Shown here: one piece after another, positions 10,375-21,507 of the stretch
Layout: each line of letters starts with the position of its first letter
Position numbering within the stretch: position 1 is the stretch's first letter
Assembly: GCA_900323505.1 (NCBI GenBank)
Contig: OOIN01000002.1
Span: 1,302,001-1,366,000 of the forward strand
Length of the DNA: 64,000 bases
Direction: 5' to 3'
DNA from: Ustilago trichophora
Lineage: Eukaryota; Basidiomycota; Ustilaginomycetes; Ustilaginales; Ustilaginaceae
Position numbers and translations under genes: made by a program
The notes under the pieces: generated by a model
Seen by the model: the letters and a program-made list of their open reading frames with translations, nothing else
Databases searched by the model: none
Told to the model about the DNA's origin: nothing

Positions 10375-10927
10375 CGCTGCCAGAGCTTGAAATCGACCTT
10401 GCTATAGGATTTGTCCGATTTGTCCAAGATCAAAAGATTGGGTGATTGTGGTAGGGAGAAAGAGAGAAGAGCAAAGACAACAAACGAAGAAAGGATATGC
10501 AGTTGAAGCAAAGCTCAGCTCAGCTCTGCTCTGCTCTGCTCTGTAAAGTACACTGTCAGGTTTGTCGTCGCTGGAATATTAATCACACAGATTTGAGTTG
10601 GTCCAACGCGTGTCCCTTTCACAGTTTTGCGTCGCCCCGACTTTAACGCCGACGCCAAACCTCCACTTTTGCCATCGTTTTCTGTCAAGATGTTAGTTTG
10701 AAACAAAGCACAAATTTCGGAGATTTTTTCGCAGTTACAGGCAATATCTTTGACAAGAACCCTTAACTCCAGCCACAAGTTCCACCAAGGTGAATTACGT
10801 GCTCGGACCATGCTCATTCTCCTTGAGAAGGCATATAAACTGCCACAGATTACGGCTCACAAGCTCAGACTCCTTCCCAACACCTATCAAGCATCGTCAA
10901 ATCAAAGCAGAGCAAACACAAGGAATC
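10375..10927. promoter_or_regulatory. Divergent promoter between HECT ligase and GST genes
   Basis: This 553-bp region separates two divergent starts. A short CAGCT/TCTGC-type repeat lies at about 10511-10541, on the HECT side. On the GST side CATATAAA at about 10832-10839 is a good TATA box, ~90 bp before the GST ATG. I see no TATA facing the HECT gene. Confidence 0.6.
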
Positions 10928-11716
10928 ATGTTGAAGAGCAAAGAGGAATACACCCTCTTCTACTGGCCAGGCATTCCAGGTCGGGGCGAGTTCGCCCGAC
11001 TCTGCTTCGAAGCCGCCAAGGTTCCGTACAACGAGGTCAGCGAGGTACCCGAGCTCCTCAAGCTTCTCTCGAATAAGAACGTCGCCGGTATCGCTGCGCC
11101 GCACTTTGCTGTACCGGTCCTCGGGATCCACGTGGACAAAGACAAGTGGCATTATATCAGCCAGACACCCGCTATACTATCCTTCCTTGCACCCCGCTTG
11201 GGGCTTCTGGGAGATGCGGCTGGACTCGGCGGTCTTGAGCGTGACGTAGCTGTGGCTCAGATCCAACAGCTCTGCGCCACCGCTTTGGATCTCAACACCG
11301 AGATTCACGACACGCACCATCCGATCTCTGTCTCCTCTTTCTACGAGGACCAGCAGGAAGAGGCCAAGAAACGTGCTGCCGACTTCCGCAAAAATCGCCT
11401 GCCCAAATTCCTGGGACTGTTCGAGGTGGCTCTTCGCGAGAACGGAGCTGGAGCAGATAAGAAGGATGGTGCGAAAGGAAGGATGTGGGGTGCCAAGACG
11501 AGCGTAGCTGATCTGACGGTATGGCACGTGTTGGATGGGCTGCTGTTTGCCTTCCCAAAATGCATGCAGAGGCTGAAGGATGGAGGCGAATACATGCACG
11601 TCTTTGAGCTGCACGACGAGATCAAGGGCGAGCTAAGCCAGTATCTGCAGAGCGAGAGGAGGAGACCTTATTCGAATGGAGTCTTTCGACATTATCCCGA
11701 GCTGGATGACGAGTAG
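10928..11716 (+). CDS. Glutathione S-transferase (cytosolic type)
   Basis: The 262-aa product has the thioredoxin-like N-terminal and all-helical C-terminal pattern of soluble GSTs, which conjugate glutathione to electrophiles. Visible features are the opening YTLFYWPGIPGRGEFARLCFE with a candidate catalytic Tyr, the cis-Pro strand (FAVPVLGI), the glutathione-binding SQTPAI turn at about residue 79, and the C-terminal fold-capping motif TSVADLTVWHVLDGLL. The organisation resembles sigma/alpha/mu-type GSTs more than ure2-type ones, but the class is not certain. The frame continues upstream to a GTG at 10790, but the TATA box at about 10832 and the family start both support the ATG at 10928. 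The TATA promoter suggests inducible expression. Confidence 0.88.
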   Translation: MLKSKEEYTLFYWPGIPGRGEFARLCFEAAKVPYNEVSEVPELLKLLSNKNVAGIAAPHFAVPVLGIHVDKDKWHYISQTPAILSFLAPRLGLLGDAAGLGGLERDVAVAQIQQLCATALDLNTEIHDTHHPISVSSFYEDQQEEAKKRAADFRKNRLPKFLGLFEVALRENGAGADKKDGAKGRMWGAKTSVADLTVWHVLDGLLFAFPKCMQRLKDGGEYMHVFELHDEIKGELSQYLQSERRRPYSNGVFRHYPELDDE

Positions 11717-12629
11717 TCCCTCTGCTGAAGTCGTCTTTGCATGTTGATGTGTGGTCACGAAGCAAATCGATGCCACGCAACATCGGGAGTGCGTTCCACG
11801 ATGCTTCAATCATCTTTTTGTCCATTCGCCGAAATCGCAACCTTGTTTCGAATTCGTTGATGTTATATCTTGCCCGACGTATCCTCTTTGACATATTGTG
11901 CGTTCCAAACGGAGACGTAGAAGAAAGGATACAGACATTGGCGTGTGATATATCTGTGATGTACTGTATCTATGCCACTACAATAAATCTCTGGCTAAGA
12001 GATTGCCGAACCCCAAAAGCGGGGCAGCACCGCACACGTCTTTGGCCTGCGGCTTCCTGCAGCTTTTTCCAAGATTGCCGCTTTCTACTCCAAAAAAAAA
12101 AAAAAAAAAAAATCTGAGCTCAAAAAAGTCCCCCGCACACGGGCAAGAAGGCCGGCAACCAAATTGACCGGTCTCGAGTGTGGTTGAGCCCAAAAACAGT
12201 TTCCCGAGACTCATTGCGGAACACGACATCTCTCTGTCTCTACACAGATGAGTGCAGAGAAGCGTTGCCCTGTGCGGCTCGGTGCTCGGCTATCTCTCTC
12301 TCTCCCTCTCAATCCCTCTTGCACCTTCCCGTGGTGGCAAAGCACCGTCCTGGTGCGTGTAGAGGCTGGAGTGTGTGCTCGTTGCAAATGTATGTTGTTC
12401 TAGGTCACCTCGGGGATGCGTGTGGTCCGGTGATCTTGCGCAAAGACTCAGGGTCAACAGGAAGATCTTAGCAAACAGCCTTTTCTGGTTTGTAGTGCCT
12501 CAGTGAGATGGGTGCGGGAGTATAAAGTCTTCTCGCTCAGCTCGCTGGGTATATTGTTGCACCCTCATCACTACCTTCTCTTCCACCTTCTTCGTAATAC
12601 CAACACCTAGACGTGGATACATATTCATC
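11717..12629. other. Intergenic region with A-tract; promoter of LAD gene
   Basis: This 913-bp region carries the GST terminator, a GTACTGTA motif at about 11961, a 21-base A-run at 12092-12112, a CT-rich stretch around 12287-12315, and a TATA box (GTATAAAG) at about 12520-12527 that is ~105 bp before the LAD start codon. The small open frames here have no coding character. Confidence 0.6.
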
Positions 12630-13931
12630 ATGGCTCCTGTTGCAGACACCAAGCACTCCGCTGTGGAGCTCTCGGCTCTCAAGGAGAACCTTACCCTCAT
12701 GTAAGTCGACACTCACCCTTGCACGATCCTTGTCGACGTCATGACTGCGTCTGGAAGCTGCTCCTTCGCTACTGTCGTTCTGTCCCGCATCTGAATCTCG
12801 CACTCACATCTTTCTCATTTCCTTCCATCTGTTTGGTTTTGCTTCCGCAGGGCTACCTCGAAGAAAGAGCTCGAGCTCATCAAGTCTGCTCCCGCAGCTC
12901 CTGGTCCTGGAATGGCCCTCGTTCACGTCCGTGCCACCGGCGTTTGCGGTTCCGACGTCCACTTTTGGAAGCACGCCGGTCTAGGACCATGGAAGATCGA
13001 GCACCAATGTGCACTCGGTCACGAATCCGGTGGAATCGTCATCGCCGTTGGTGAAGGTGTTGACAACGTTGTCCCTGGAGACCGCGTCGCCATTGAACCT
13101 GGTGTCCCCTGTTTCAAGGCCACCTGTGACTATTGCCGAACGGGAAAGTACAATCTTTGTCCTACCGTCGACTTCTACTCGGTCCCTCCTAAGGATGGAA
13201 CTCTTAAGCGCTACCACGAGCATCCCGCAGGATGGTTGCACAAGGTCCCCGACAACATGTCGTACGAGGAGATCGCCCTGCTTGAGCCTTTGTCTGTTAC
13301 CTTGCAGGCGACCCTTCAGGCCGAGATTTCGCTTGGAACTCCCGTTTTGATCACCGGCGCTGGACCGATTGGAATCGTTCAACTTCTCTGTGCATCCGCG
13401 GCAGGAGCTACACCCATTGTCATCACTGATGTGGTCCAGGATCGACTTGATTTCGCCCAAAAAATTGTGCCTGGTACTTTCACTTACAAGATCGATCCTT
13501 CCAAGTCTCCTCTTGAATCGGCCACCGACATTTGCAAGGTCTTCTCCAAGGCCAGCGGCAAGCACATCGCAGAGGGACAGAAAGACGTTCAGCCCGCCAT
13601 CACCATGGAATGCACGGGTATCGAGAGCTCCATTCAAACCGCTGCTTACGCCACCGCAGCAAGCGGTCTCGTATTCGTCATCGGAGTCGGAGCCAACTTC
13701 CAACAAATCCCATTCATGCATTTGAGCACCAACGAGATCACCCTCAAATTCCTCTTCCGATACAGAGACACTTGGCCCCGTGCAATCAGACTGGTTAGCA
13801 GCGGCAAAATCGACGTCAAACAGATCGTCACTAGCAGATTCCCCTTGGAAAAGGCAAAGGAGGCCGTCGAACACGCTGCTGATAGGTCCAAATTTAGTGT
13901 CAAGACCATCATCTATGATGATCAGGAGTAA
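12630..13931 (+). CDS. L-arabinitol 4-dehydrogenase-like zinc polyol dehydrogenase (spliced)
   Basis: Two exons, 12630-12700 and 12851-13931, flank a 150-nt intron (GTAAGT...CCGCAG); joining restores an ATG codon and gives 383 aa. The protein is a medium-chain zinc dehydrogenase. Residues C56 (GVCGSDVHFW) and H81-E82 (ALGHESGG) are the catalytic zinc site. A four-Cys cluster (CFKATCDYC...LC) is the structural zinc site, and GAGPIG is the NAD-binding turn. It resembles fungal L-arabinitol 4-dehydrogenase (LAD) over its length, including FYSVPP, HPAGWLHK, ECTGIESSI and RYRDTWPRAIRL. LAD oxidises L-arabinitol to L-xylulose in fungal L-arabinose catabolism. Xylitol and sorbitol dehydrogenases are close relatives, so the substrate is probable rather than proven. 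The N-terminal ~25 residues are unlike typical LAD. Confidence 0.88.
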
Positions 13932-14299
13932 GCTCGAGCGTCGAAAGATGCTCTTTTACTACTCTTTCAACAAAGGTGACACTGGTTTTCGTAGGGCTCT
14001 CATGTTCTCTTTTATGACATCTAGGGTTAAATTTTACGCTGTTCCTTATACTAGACTAAGATGTGTGTCGTGTGTAAGAATGGAGCGCCATCGTCAGCTC
14101 CTTGAGACTGATCTACAACCGGTTGCATACTTTTCTCACATCACACTTCTTTCAAACACAATGCACACTGCACCTCATACTCGACGGCCTCTATAGGCAC
14201 CCCTGCATCTAGACTTGCTTCCATATAACAAACAATCCTTGTTCGTGTTGTTACATTTGTGGATTATACTTGTACAATTCACGCATCTCGCGCTCTGAT
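13932..14299. other. Convergent 3' intergenic region
   Basis: This 368-bp AT-richer gap lies between the stops of the LAD gene (+) and the DEAH helicase gene (-). It should contain both polyadenylation regions. One partial telomere-like string, TAGGGTTA, occurs at about 14024. I see nothing else. Confidence 0.45.
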
Positions 14300-17185
14300 C
14301 TACCTACGCTGAGCCAAGTCCTGCAACCAAGCTGGCTCGATGACGCTAACCGTCCTCGCGAAGGTCTGTGTGGTGAATACCAGCTCTTCAAACAATATCG
14401 CATCCATCTTCTTGATCCCGCCCTCTCTTGCCAGCTTGCTTGGGTGTAGAGTGGAGGAAGGGTGGATTTTGAATGTGCTCCCAGCGGTAGAGGAGGAAGA
14501 GGTGATACGCTTGTAGGTGTTTGGTGTCGATGCGTTCTTCAGAGCAGCGTTGGAGATTCGACCTTCCAATAGAGACTGGCGGAGTCCGACAAAGTGTGTG
14601 TCTTCCTCGTCATCAAAGCCGACGGTGGGGGAGTCAGAGGTCGACTTGCGCGTGACAAAGAGGCCCTCCCTATCAACAGCAGCTTCTTCGTCGCCGTCAG
14701 AGGAGGAGGAATCGGATTCGTCGGACGACTCTTCATCTTTGCCAGCACCACCACTCTTGAGAGATGATTCGCCAAGATCGTCGTCACAAACGATCTGCTG
14801 CTGCCGACAAATCGTTCGCAACTGCTTTCTGATGTGAAGCACATTCTTAACCGCTTTCTCGTGAACAAAGTGATTGCTACACCAAGCCTTGAGTTGTTCT
14901 CTCCCTTCCTTCTCTACCACCTTCGCATCCCCTTTTCCATCTTTGCGCTGCTTGGTCATCTTTCGCGTTTTATCCGCCTCGGACAAGTACGAGTAGAGCA
15001 CGGTGAGCAACGTAGCATGGTCTCCAGTGGGATGAGCAAAGGTCGATTTTGCCCGATTTGCTTCGTCTCTCTTTTCAGGATCAGAGGGGTCTACGAGGAT
15101 CGAGCGATCGGACGAGAGAATGGCGATCAGGTCGCGCACCTGTCGTGCGACCACAGGACCACGCTCTCCCGCAGCGATGAGCGAGCGTGAGTAGGCGGGG
15201 GAGACGGGAAGCATGGCCATTTTGCTTCCTATCGCTGTGAGGACTAGCTTGGCCGTCGGCTTCGCTGGGGCCTTCTTGCCGTTGGCATCTGCACCAGTGC
15301 CGTTGGTGAGAGGAGGGATGGTCTTGATATCAAGCGCGCCGAGCTGGATGAGTTGCAGCACAGACTCTTGCAGACCGGTGCGGTCGGGCTGATCCAACCA
15401 ATCGAATGTGTATGGATCCTGACCCATGGCACAGAGCTGCAATACAGCTGCGGCGAGATCTGTACGTACGATTTCGGGCGTCCCTGCGAGCGGAAGCCCC
15501 TTGAAGGCCTCCTGAGTGTAGAGGCGATAACACTCTCCTGCGCGTTCACGACCGGCTCGACCCGATCGCTGACGAGCGGCAGACTGGCTGATCTCTTGCA
15601 CTTGTAGCGTTTCGACGGCAGTACCGGGAGTGTAGACTTTCTCTTTGGCAAGACCGCAGTCGACGACGTACACGATGCCTGGGATGGTAATACTCGTTTC
15701 GGCAATGTTGGTTGCCAAGACGACTTTGCGAGTGCGAGGCGGAGTCGGGCCAAAGACTTTTGCGCTTGCGCTAGGTCCCAATGCCGCATATAGAGGTGCG
15801 ATCATGAGCGACATGGGCAGTGACTTGGCTTCAGCTTCAGCCCACGCGAGGAGCTCGGAGGCGTATAGCTCCAATGAACGGGCTAGCGTGTCAATCTCTT
15901 CTTGACCAGTCATGAAGACGAGGATGTCACCTGGTGGACGAGAAACGTGAATCTGGAGAACTGTGCGGAGGGCTGCATCGGTCCACTCTTGGGCAGGCTC
16001 GTCGGTATGAAACATGGTTACCTCGTGCTGACGTCCTTTGACGTAGAGGATGGGAACGTCTTGCTTGCCATTGGCAGCCGCGAGGGTGATGATGTCAGTG
16101 ATGCTGCCGTCAGCAGTGAGAGCAGTGGAAGGGGTAGCGAAGAAGTTGGCGAAGCGATCGGCGTCGAGGGTGGCAGACATGACAATGATCTTGAGCTCGG
16201 TGACCTCGGGCTCATTGGAGGGCTTGCCACGTGCAAGCCAAGAATGACGTAACGCTTTACGTTGGCGTTGGATTCTCTTTGCGAGACCGAGAACCTGATC
16301 TGTTCGAAGGGTTCTTTCGTGGGCTTCGTCGATGATGAGAACCGAGTAGTTGAGCAAAAGATTTGATCGTAAAGAAGTCGAAGCAACGGTGTTGGAAGAG
16401 GTGGCCATAGATGAGGCAGTACCCGACTTGCTGGGCTGAAAAGCAGCCACATCGCCAATCATCTCTCGGAGTACCATACCATCTGTCATGAACTTGACGC
16501 GAGTGTTTCGAGTTGTGCGGTCTTCGAAACGGATGCTGTAGCCGACCAAGCCGCCTGCTGCCGTTCTTGCCTTGCCTTTGAGATTGGGAAGCATGGCAGG
16601 GTCGGGCTGACCCATTTCGAAGGCTACACGGCGTGCAAGCGAGGTAGCGGCGACTCGACGAGGTTGAGTGACTCCTATCATCTGAATGGGTGCACGGCGT
16701 GCAAAGCCCGCCTCGAAGAGAAACTGCGGAATCTGAGTGGTCTTACCCGAACCGGTCTCACCGAGAATGACAACAGTATCATGCTTTCGAACGGCATCAA
16801 CGATGGCATCCTTGCCGGAAGCGATTGGAAGTGCAGTACGAGACTCGATGATGCGCTGATCGGCGCCTTTGAGTGCGTCTCTGATCCATGCAACCATATC
16901 TGAAGAGCCGTTGGTGGTCGAGAGGCGTCGCTTGTGCGAAGGCGAGGAAGGAGAGGAATGAGAAGAAGAAGAAGAAGAAGCTACCGCAGAGTCGAGAGTA
17001 CCGTTGATTTGCTTTGAGAATGGAACGGTGCCATTCTGATTCAACACAGAAGGAGCGTTGGCATACTTGCTCTTCTTCTTTTTCTTGGTTGGAGACGAAG
17101 GGTTGGAAGTGGAGGGAGACTTTGGCAAAGGGAAGCCATGCTCCCTGTGCCGCTTCTTTTGCGGTGATGAAGATGTGGACGACAT
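14300..17185 (-). CDS. DEAH-box RNA helicase, DHX33-like
   Basis: The 961-aa protein carries the full DEAH helicase set: Walker A GETGSGKTTQIP, TQPRRVAA, DEAH, MSATLDADRF, TGQEEID, TNIAETSITIPG and QRSGRAGR. These are followed by the winged-helix, ratchet and OB-fold tail. Within the family it best resembles DHX33: YVKGRQHEVTMF, the late block HIRKQLRTICRQ, and the ending that pairs IHPSSTLHPSKL with ELVFTTQTFARTVSVIEPAWL. Human DHX33 acts in the nucleolus and in translation initiation. The N-terminal ~100 residues are Ser/Lys-rich and likely nuclear-targeting. An acidic Asp/Ser/Glu stretch near residues 800-850 interrupts the OB region and appears lineage-specific. Start ATG at 17185, no intron. 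Confidence 0.9.
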   Translation of the reverse strand: MSSTSSSPQKKRHREHGFPLPKSPSTSNPSSPTKKKKKSKYANAPSVLNQNGTVPFSKQINGTLDSAVASSSSSSHSSPSSPSHKRRLSTTNGSSDMVAWIRDALKGADQRIIESRTALPIASGKDAIVDAVRKHDTVVILGETGSGKTTQIPQFLFEAGFARRAPIQMIGVTQPRRVAATSLARRVAFEMGQPDPAMLPNLKGKARTAAGGLVGYSIRFEDRTTRNTRVKFMTDGMVLREMIGDVAAFQPSKSGTASSMATSSNTVASTSLRSNLLLNYSVLIIDEAHERTLRTDQVLGLAKRIQRQRKALRHSWLARGKPSNEPEVTELKIIVMSATLDADRFANFFATPSTALTADGSITDIITLAAANGKQDVPILYVKGRQHEVTMFHTDEPAQEWTDAALRTVLQIHVSRPPGDILVFMTGQEEIDTLARSLELYASELLAWAEAEAKSLPMSLMIAPLYAALGPSASAKVFGPTPPRTRKVVLATNIAETSITIPGIVYVVDCGLAKEKVYTPGTAVETLQVQEISQSAARQRSGRAGRERAGECYRLYTQEAFKGLPLAGTPEIVRTDLAAAVLQLCAMGQDPYTFDWLDQPDRTGLQESVLQLIQLGALDIKTIPPLTNGTGADANGKKAPAKPTAKLVLTAIGSKMAMLPVSPAYSRSLIAAGERGPVVARQVRDLIAILSSDRSILVDPSDPEKRDEANRAKSTFAHPTGDHATLLTVLYSYLSEADKTRKMTKQRKDGKGDAKVVEKEGREQLKAWCSNHFVHEKAVKNVLHIRKQLRTICRQQQIVCDDDLGESSLKSGGAGKDEESSDESDSSSSDGDEEAAVDREGLFVTRKSTSDSPTVGFDDEEDTHFVGLRQSLLEGRISNAALKNASTPNTYKRITSSSSTAGSTFKIHPSSTLHPSKLAREGGIKKMDAILFEELVFTTQTFARTVSVIEPAWLQDLAQRR

Positions 17186-18898
17186 TCTTGGCCTTTGGAG
17201 CTATTTCGACTGGATGCGTGAATGGTCAAGACGAGCGGGGATTGTGACAGGAAGCAAGAGTGGGAAGATGGCACGAGCCGTCTTTGAGCAGGCAAGCTAT
17301 CGAGGAAGGGTTCCAGGAATCCAAAAAATTAGGCTCTCCGCCGAGAAAAGTTGGACAGCCAAGCCCGAATCCCGGAAAGCTTTGCAAACTTTCAGAAGAG
17401 ATTAATGGGTGTTTGACGGGATTTAACATTCTGATTTTTGTATTCTATTTTTCTGGTCAGGATCCTTTCCGGAGCACCGCGGGACACGCTTTTCCGAATC
17501 TTGTCCAGAAAGAGAACATGGTCGGAAGCGGAAGCAGAAGCGGAAGCGGAAGCGGAATGACGAGCAGAATTTTGGACGTGCGCAACGGGCTAGCTGAACG
17601 CGAGCACAGCCTTTTGAGAGTCGGGCCAGCTTCTTGCCATCAACAATGTTTGTCAATTCGTAGCAGCAATTGACGCTCTGCCATGTACAGCTTGTAGTAC
17701 TGTACTGTAACCCAGGCAAGGTTGATGCGGAAGAAGGCTTGGCACATTGAGTCAGGCGAATCAAGGTCAGCAAATTCATGAGTGCAGATGTGCGTTGTTC
17801 TCCGTTGGAGGCGCTTTGGAGTGTGACATGCAAACAAGAGATGATCCGGCGATCCAGTGTGCAAATCTTTTAGAAAGAGAAAAGAAATGGCGCCGTCGGT
17901 CGGTCGGTCGGATAAGAGTCGACGGAATTCCGTTCTTTGTTCCTGTGTTGTGTACTGCACTGTACAGTAGCTTGTTGGGCTCGGCAAACAACAAGACTTG
18001 GTTTGATGTGAGTGGCAGATGGGTGTGGTTGTGGGTGTGGTTGTTTCGAGATTTTAGGCTAACAAGCCTGTCGATTGGGTTCCGACGCCTGCCTCTTGCG
18101 CAAAATCCATGATCATGCACACTCTCCGATTCCTTGACAAGTTGGCCATTGCGTGCCATGTTCCAAGTCAATGGTCTTGGTTGGGTGTATCGTATCCCAC
18201 TCTCTGAGCTGAGACCGCCATCATGCTTCGAGTGATGTGTACTGTACTGTACTGTATTTCTCGAGAAAATCATGCTGCGTGCCACTCAGTGTTGCTTAAA
18301 AAGAGTCCACGCCAAATGCCAAATGCCAAATGCCAAATGCCAAATGCCAAATGCACGTGCCGCCTCCTCTTCCGCCGCATCTCACTACTCTCAACATCAC
18401 ACTCTCTTCCCCACCACTTCTTGATCCTCCATCTCACCCTTCATCCCGTCCCTTTGACACCATTCGCTACACGGCCTCACCGTCTGACTTTGAGCGCCAC
18501 CACAATCTCTGCGGGCCCCACCAAAGCATCCTACTGCCATCACACTTATCGTTGCCAGATCCGCCCACATCGCTTTATCCTGATTCATACAGTACAGTAC
18601 ATCAGCCTCTCATCCAGACAAGAGATTGCGTCATTCCAACCACTCAACTGCGGGACTGCATTGATACCCTCACCAAAGCATTTCTTGATCCACCACTTTC
18701 AACGCTTCACCTCCCACGTTTTACGCAAACGCCTCCTCCATCTGGCCCTGCTCGCGGTCGACCGGCTCTTCTCATCCCTTTCAAGCAACGTCTCCGAATT
18801 CAGCTTTTCCATCTGGTCATTCACCACAAGCCTGATTTGCTCGTTTCTGCTGAGCATCTCCACACTAGAGCTTTGTCCGCTACATCATCATCGCCAAA
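17186..18898. promoter_or_regulatory. Long divergent intergenic region between DHX33-like and MAP kinase genes
   Basis: This 1.7-kb region is non-coding as far as I can see. It holds four separate TACTGTAC/GTACAGTA-type clusters (about 17697-17710, 17951-17970, 18239-18256 and 18588-18601) and six tandem copies of a 7-mer at 18311-18352, followed at once by CACGTG. A pyrimidine-rich stretch follows up to the kinase start codon. The open frames here overlap the kinase start and have Ser/Pro/His composition typical of translated pyrimidine-rich leader. Confidence 0.55.
18311..18352 (+). repeat. Tandem 7-mer repeat (GCCAAAT)6
   Basis: Six perfect head-to-tail copies of GCCAAAT occur ~550 bp upstream of the MAP kinase start codon. 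Each copy contains a CCAAAT element. The array ends directly at a CACGTG hexamer (18353-18358 region). Confidence 0.9.
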
Positions 18899-20242
18899 AT
18901 GTCGGCACTCCCTTCCAACCCGCAACGCACACCGTACAACGTCCTCAATCAGACCTTTCTCATCGATAATGCCTACGAGATCACAAAGGACCTCGGTCAA
19001 GGTGCCTATGGTTGCGTAGCTGCTGCTACCCACAAGGGTACAGGCGAGAGTGTCGCCATCAAGAAGATCACCAATGTCTTCACCAAGAAGATTCTCACCA
19101 AGCGTGCATTGCGAGAGATCAAGCTACTACGTCATTTCCGAGGACACAAGAATATCACTTGTCTTTACGATATGGACATCATCGACCCCGCTGGCTTCAA
19201 CGAGGTTTACCTCTACGAAGAGCTCATGGAGGCCGATCTGCATGCTATCATTCGATCCGGTCAACCGCTTTCAGACGCTCACTTCCAGTCGTTCATCTAC
19301 CAGACTCTTTGCGGGCTAAAATACATCCACTCGGCTTCCGTCCTCCATCGAGACTTGAAACCAGGCAACTTGCTCGTCAACGCCGACTGCGAGCTCAAGA
19401 TTTGCGACTTTGGTCTCGCACGAGGCTTTGAGACGGACCCCGAACTCGCCAAGCAGGCCGGCGCCGGTGGATTCATGACCGAGTACGTCGCCACCCGATG
19501 GTACCGTGCACCTGAAATCATGCTCAGCTTCCAAAACTACACCACCGCCATCGACATCTGGTCGGTCGGCTGCATCCTCGCCGAGCTCCTCGGAGGTCGA
19601 CCCATCTTTAAAGGTCGCGATTACGTCGACCAGCTCAACCAGATCCTCCACTATCTCGGAACACCCAGCGAAGAGACTCTCCGCCGAGTCGGCTCCCCAC
19701 GCGCACAGGACTACATCCGATCGCTTCCCTTCCAGCCCCGCATCCCATTCCAGCGACTCTACCCACAGGCCAACCCACTGGCGCTCGACCTGTTGGAACG
19801 CATGCTCGAATTCGACCCAGCCAAGCGTATCTCGTGCGAAGAAGCTCTTCAACACCCTTACCTCGCGGTATGGCACGATCCCGCGGATGAACCCGTCTGC
19901 CCGCGTCGTTTCGACTTTGGCTTTGAGAGCGTAGACCAAGTGGAAGGCATGAAGAATCTCATCCTCGAAGAAGTGCGAAGCTTCCGAATGCAAGTCAGGA
20001 GACAGGCGAGGATGATGCAGCAGCCCAAGCGACAAGAATCCCTCCCCATCCCTAGCAGGGAAGATATTCAACGTAGCAGCCCCACAGATGCCGACAATCC
20101 AGCTTACTCGGTATTGGGCGCTAGTGCCGGCATCATTCAGGGCGCAACCAATTCAGAACATGCTAGTGGCATGTTGAATGACGCTTGTGTCATGGAAGAT
20201 CCAGCTGAGAGCTTCGAGAGGGAACTCACACAGCCAAGATAG
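18899..20242 (+). CDS. MPK1: Cell-wall-integrity MAP kinase, Slt2/Mpk1 family
   Basis: The 447-aa Ser/Thr kinase has the complete MAP kinase signature: glycine loop GQGAYGCV (33-40), AIKK lysine at 55, HRDLKPGN (150-157), DFG (170-172) and the TEY activation lip (194-196) before [13 protein letters not shown], the insertion [10 protein letters not shown] just before it, and the C-terminal tail after the kinase core (ending ~residue 345) are typical of fungal Slt2/Mpk1/ERK5-like kinases rather than Fus3/Kss1-type (also TEY) or Hog1 (TGY). Slt2 kinases act at the end of the Pkc1 cascade, answering cell-wall and heat stress. Start ATG at 18899, no intron in the coding region. It has an unusually long upstream region. 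Confidence 0.95.
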   Translation: MSALPSNPQRTPYNVLNQTFLIDNAYEITKDLGQGAYGCVAAATHKGTGESVAIKKITNVFTKKILTKRALREIKLLRHFRGHKNITCLYDMDIIDPAGFNEVYLYEELMEADLHAIIRSGQPLSDAHFQSFIYQTLCGLKYIHSASVLHRDLKPGNLLVNADCELKICDFGLARGFETDPELAKQAGAGGFMTEYVATRWYRAPEIMLSFQNYTTAIDIWSVGCILAELLGGRPIFKGRDYVDQLNQILHYLGTPSEETLRRVGSPRAQDYIRSLPFQPRIPFQRLYPQANPLALDLLERMLEFDPAKRISCEEALQHPYLAVWHDPADEPVCPRRFDFGFESVDQVEGMKNLILEEVRSFRMQVRRQARMMQQPKRQESLPIPSREDIQRSSPTDADNPAYSVLGASAGIIQGATNSEHASGMLNDACVMEDPAESFERELTQPR

Positions 20243-20409
20243 ATTTCCATTTTTACCCATTCACTAATCATATCTATATTCGTATAGCTTTCCTAATTAC
20301 ATTGTGCCACTCAACGCAATCGTGGGCAAGATTGACTTAACTGACAGACCGTACCAAACTGAGACACGACGACACCTGAACATGATGGGGAAAAAAAACA
20401 GCAATGCTT

Positions 20410-21507
20410 TCAAGCAACGAGTCGGCACTCATCATCAACAAACAAACTTGTCTCGATATCGGCCTTAACAACGCCTGCCTTCTCCAACACCTCGAGCGTT
20501 TGTTTGATAGTTTGCTTTGACACAGTTTGCGTATTTGTCTCCTGTCCCGTAGCAGGAACCTTGACTCCTTCTGGGTTGGGCGTCTCCTCCCCTGCCCAAC
20601 GGACTGTTTCGAGCCAACTCTCTACGTCTTGTTCTTTGTATTTGTGATGATCCATGATCCACTGTTTCGCCTCACCACTCTGACGAGTCTGTGGGTTGGC
20701 GAAGGACCGGATACTGTCTTGGAGCCGCGAAAGGAATTCGGGAAGGATCTTTGCAACGGGATCTTCGGAGTAGAGGGCGGTGTTGGAGGACGCTGCGATG
20801 GTCCAGCTTGGCCAAGGGGTGGGTACATTTCCGATGAATCGGACCTCCCCTGAGTCGGCATACGGCTTGGTGGTATACCATTCCCACATGAAACAGCTGG
20901 TATCATATGGCTGTTTGCCGTTGACGCCATCCCTAAGGTTCTGAAACGTGTCGTTGACCTTGAATTCGATCTCGCCCTTCTGTTCTCCAGTAGAAGTATT
21001 CCAACCGTGCTGCAAGGCCATAACGCTAGCCATGATCTGAGATCCACTGCCGATGCGTGAGATGCCAATCTGGGTCCCCTTGAGATCGGCAATCGAGTTG
21101 AAAGAAGCAGCATGCGCCGAGGTACCGGTGATGACGGCCCAGTTGAGAGAAGTGCGTACGTAGCTGCCTACAAGTTTGTAGTCGGTGCGCCCTTTGGCAA
21201 TGCCTGTGATGAGGGCTTCTGTGAGGGCAACAGCTACGTCGATCTGCTGGCCGGCGGAGTTGGTGGCGTCCAGAGAGGTCAGCATTTGACCTGTTCCCGA
21301 GGGCTGGCTGATCAGCGCGATGTTTTCCTTGCCCTATCATCATTCAAGAGGTAGGTAGAGAGGTATGTTAGAAGTGGTCAGTGAGGCAGTTCACTAGCGA
21401 GTGAGGGGAGTCAAAGTGCGCCTTACCCAAGAGGTGGCGGCAAGGTGGTGCAAAGGCGCAGCAAAGTGCTCTGGCACAAAGCCTACACGGAGAAGCTTTG
21501 GCGTCAT
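20410..21507 (-). CDS. Ca3427-like protein with periplasmic-binding-protein type 2 fold (NMT1/THI5-related superfamily), spliced
   Basis: On the minus strand exon 1 is 21507-21427 and exon 2 is 21333-20410, separated by a 93-nt intron (GTAAGG...ATAG). The join is in phase 0 and gives 334 aa. Exon 1 supplies the opening LRVGFVPEHFAAPLHHLAA, which is characteristic of the Candida Ca3427-like group within the PBP2 superfamily that also includes thiamine-precursor synthase THI5/NMT1 and bacterial ABC-importer substrate-binding proteins. Later blocks fit the fold: ISQPSGTGQMLTSLDA, SFNSIADLKGTQIGISRIGSGS and TSCFMWEWYTTKP. There is no signal peptide, so it is probably cytosolic. The His and Cys residues that define THI5 catalysis are not evident, so I do not call it a thiamine enzyme. 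Ligand and role are unknown. The fold's abundance in bacteria makes ancient transfer possible. Confidence 0.8.

Noticed and set aside
18223..19019. Two overlapping open frames (248 and 229 codons) running into the MAP kinase start
   Set aside because: Both are Ser/Pro/His/Thr-rich, translate the (GCCAAAT)6 array and the pyrimidine-rich leader, and overlap a certain kinase gene in other frames.
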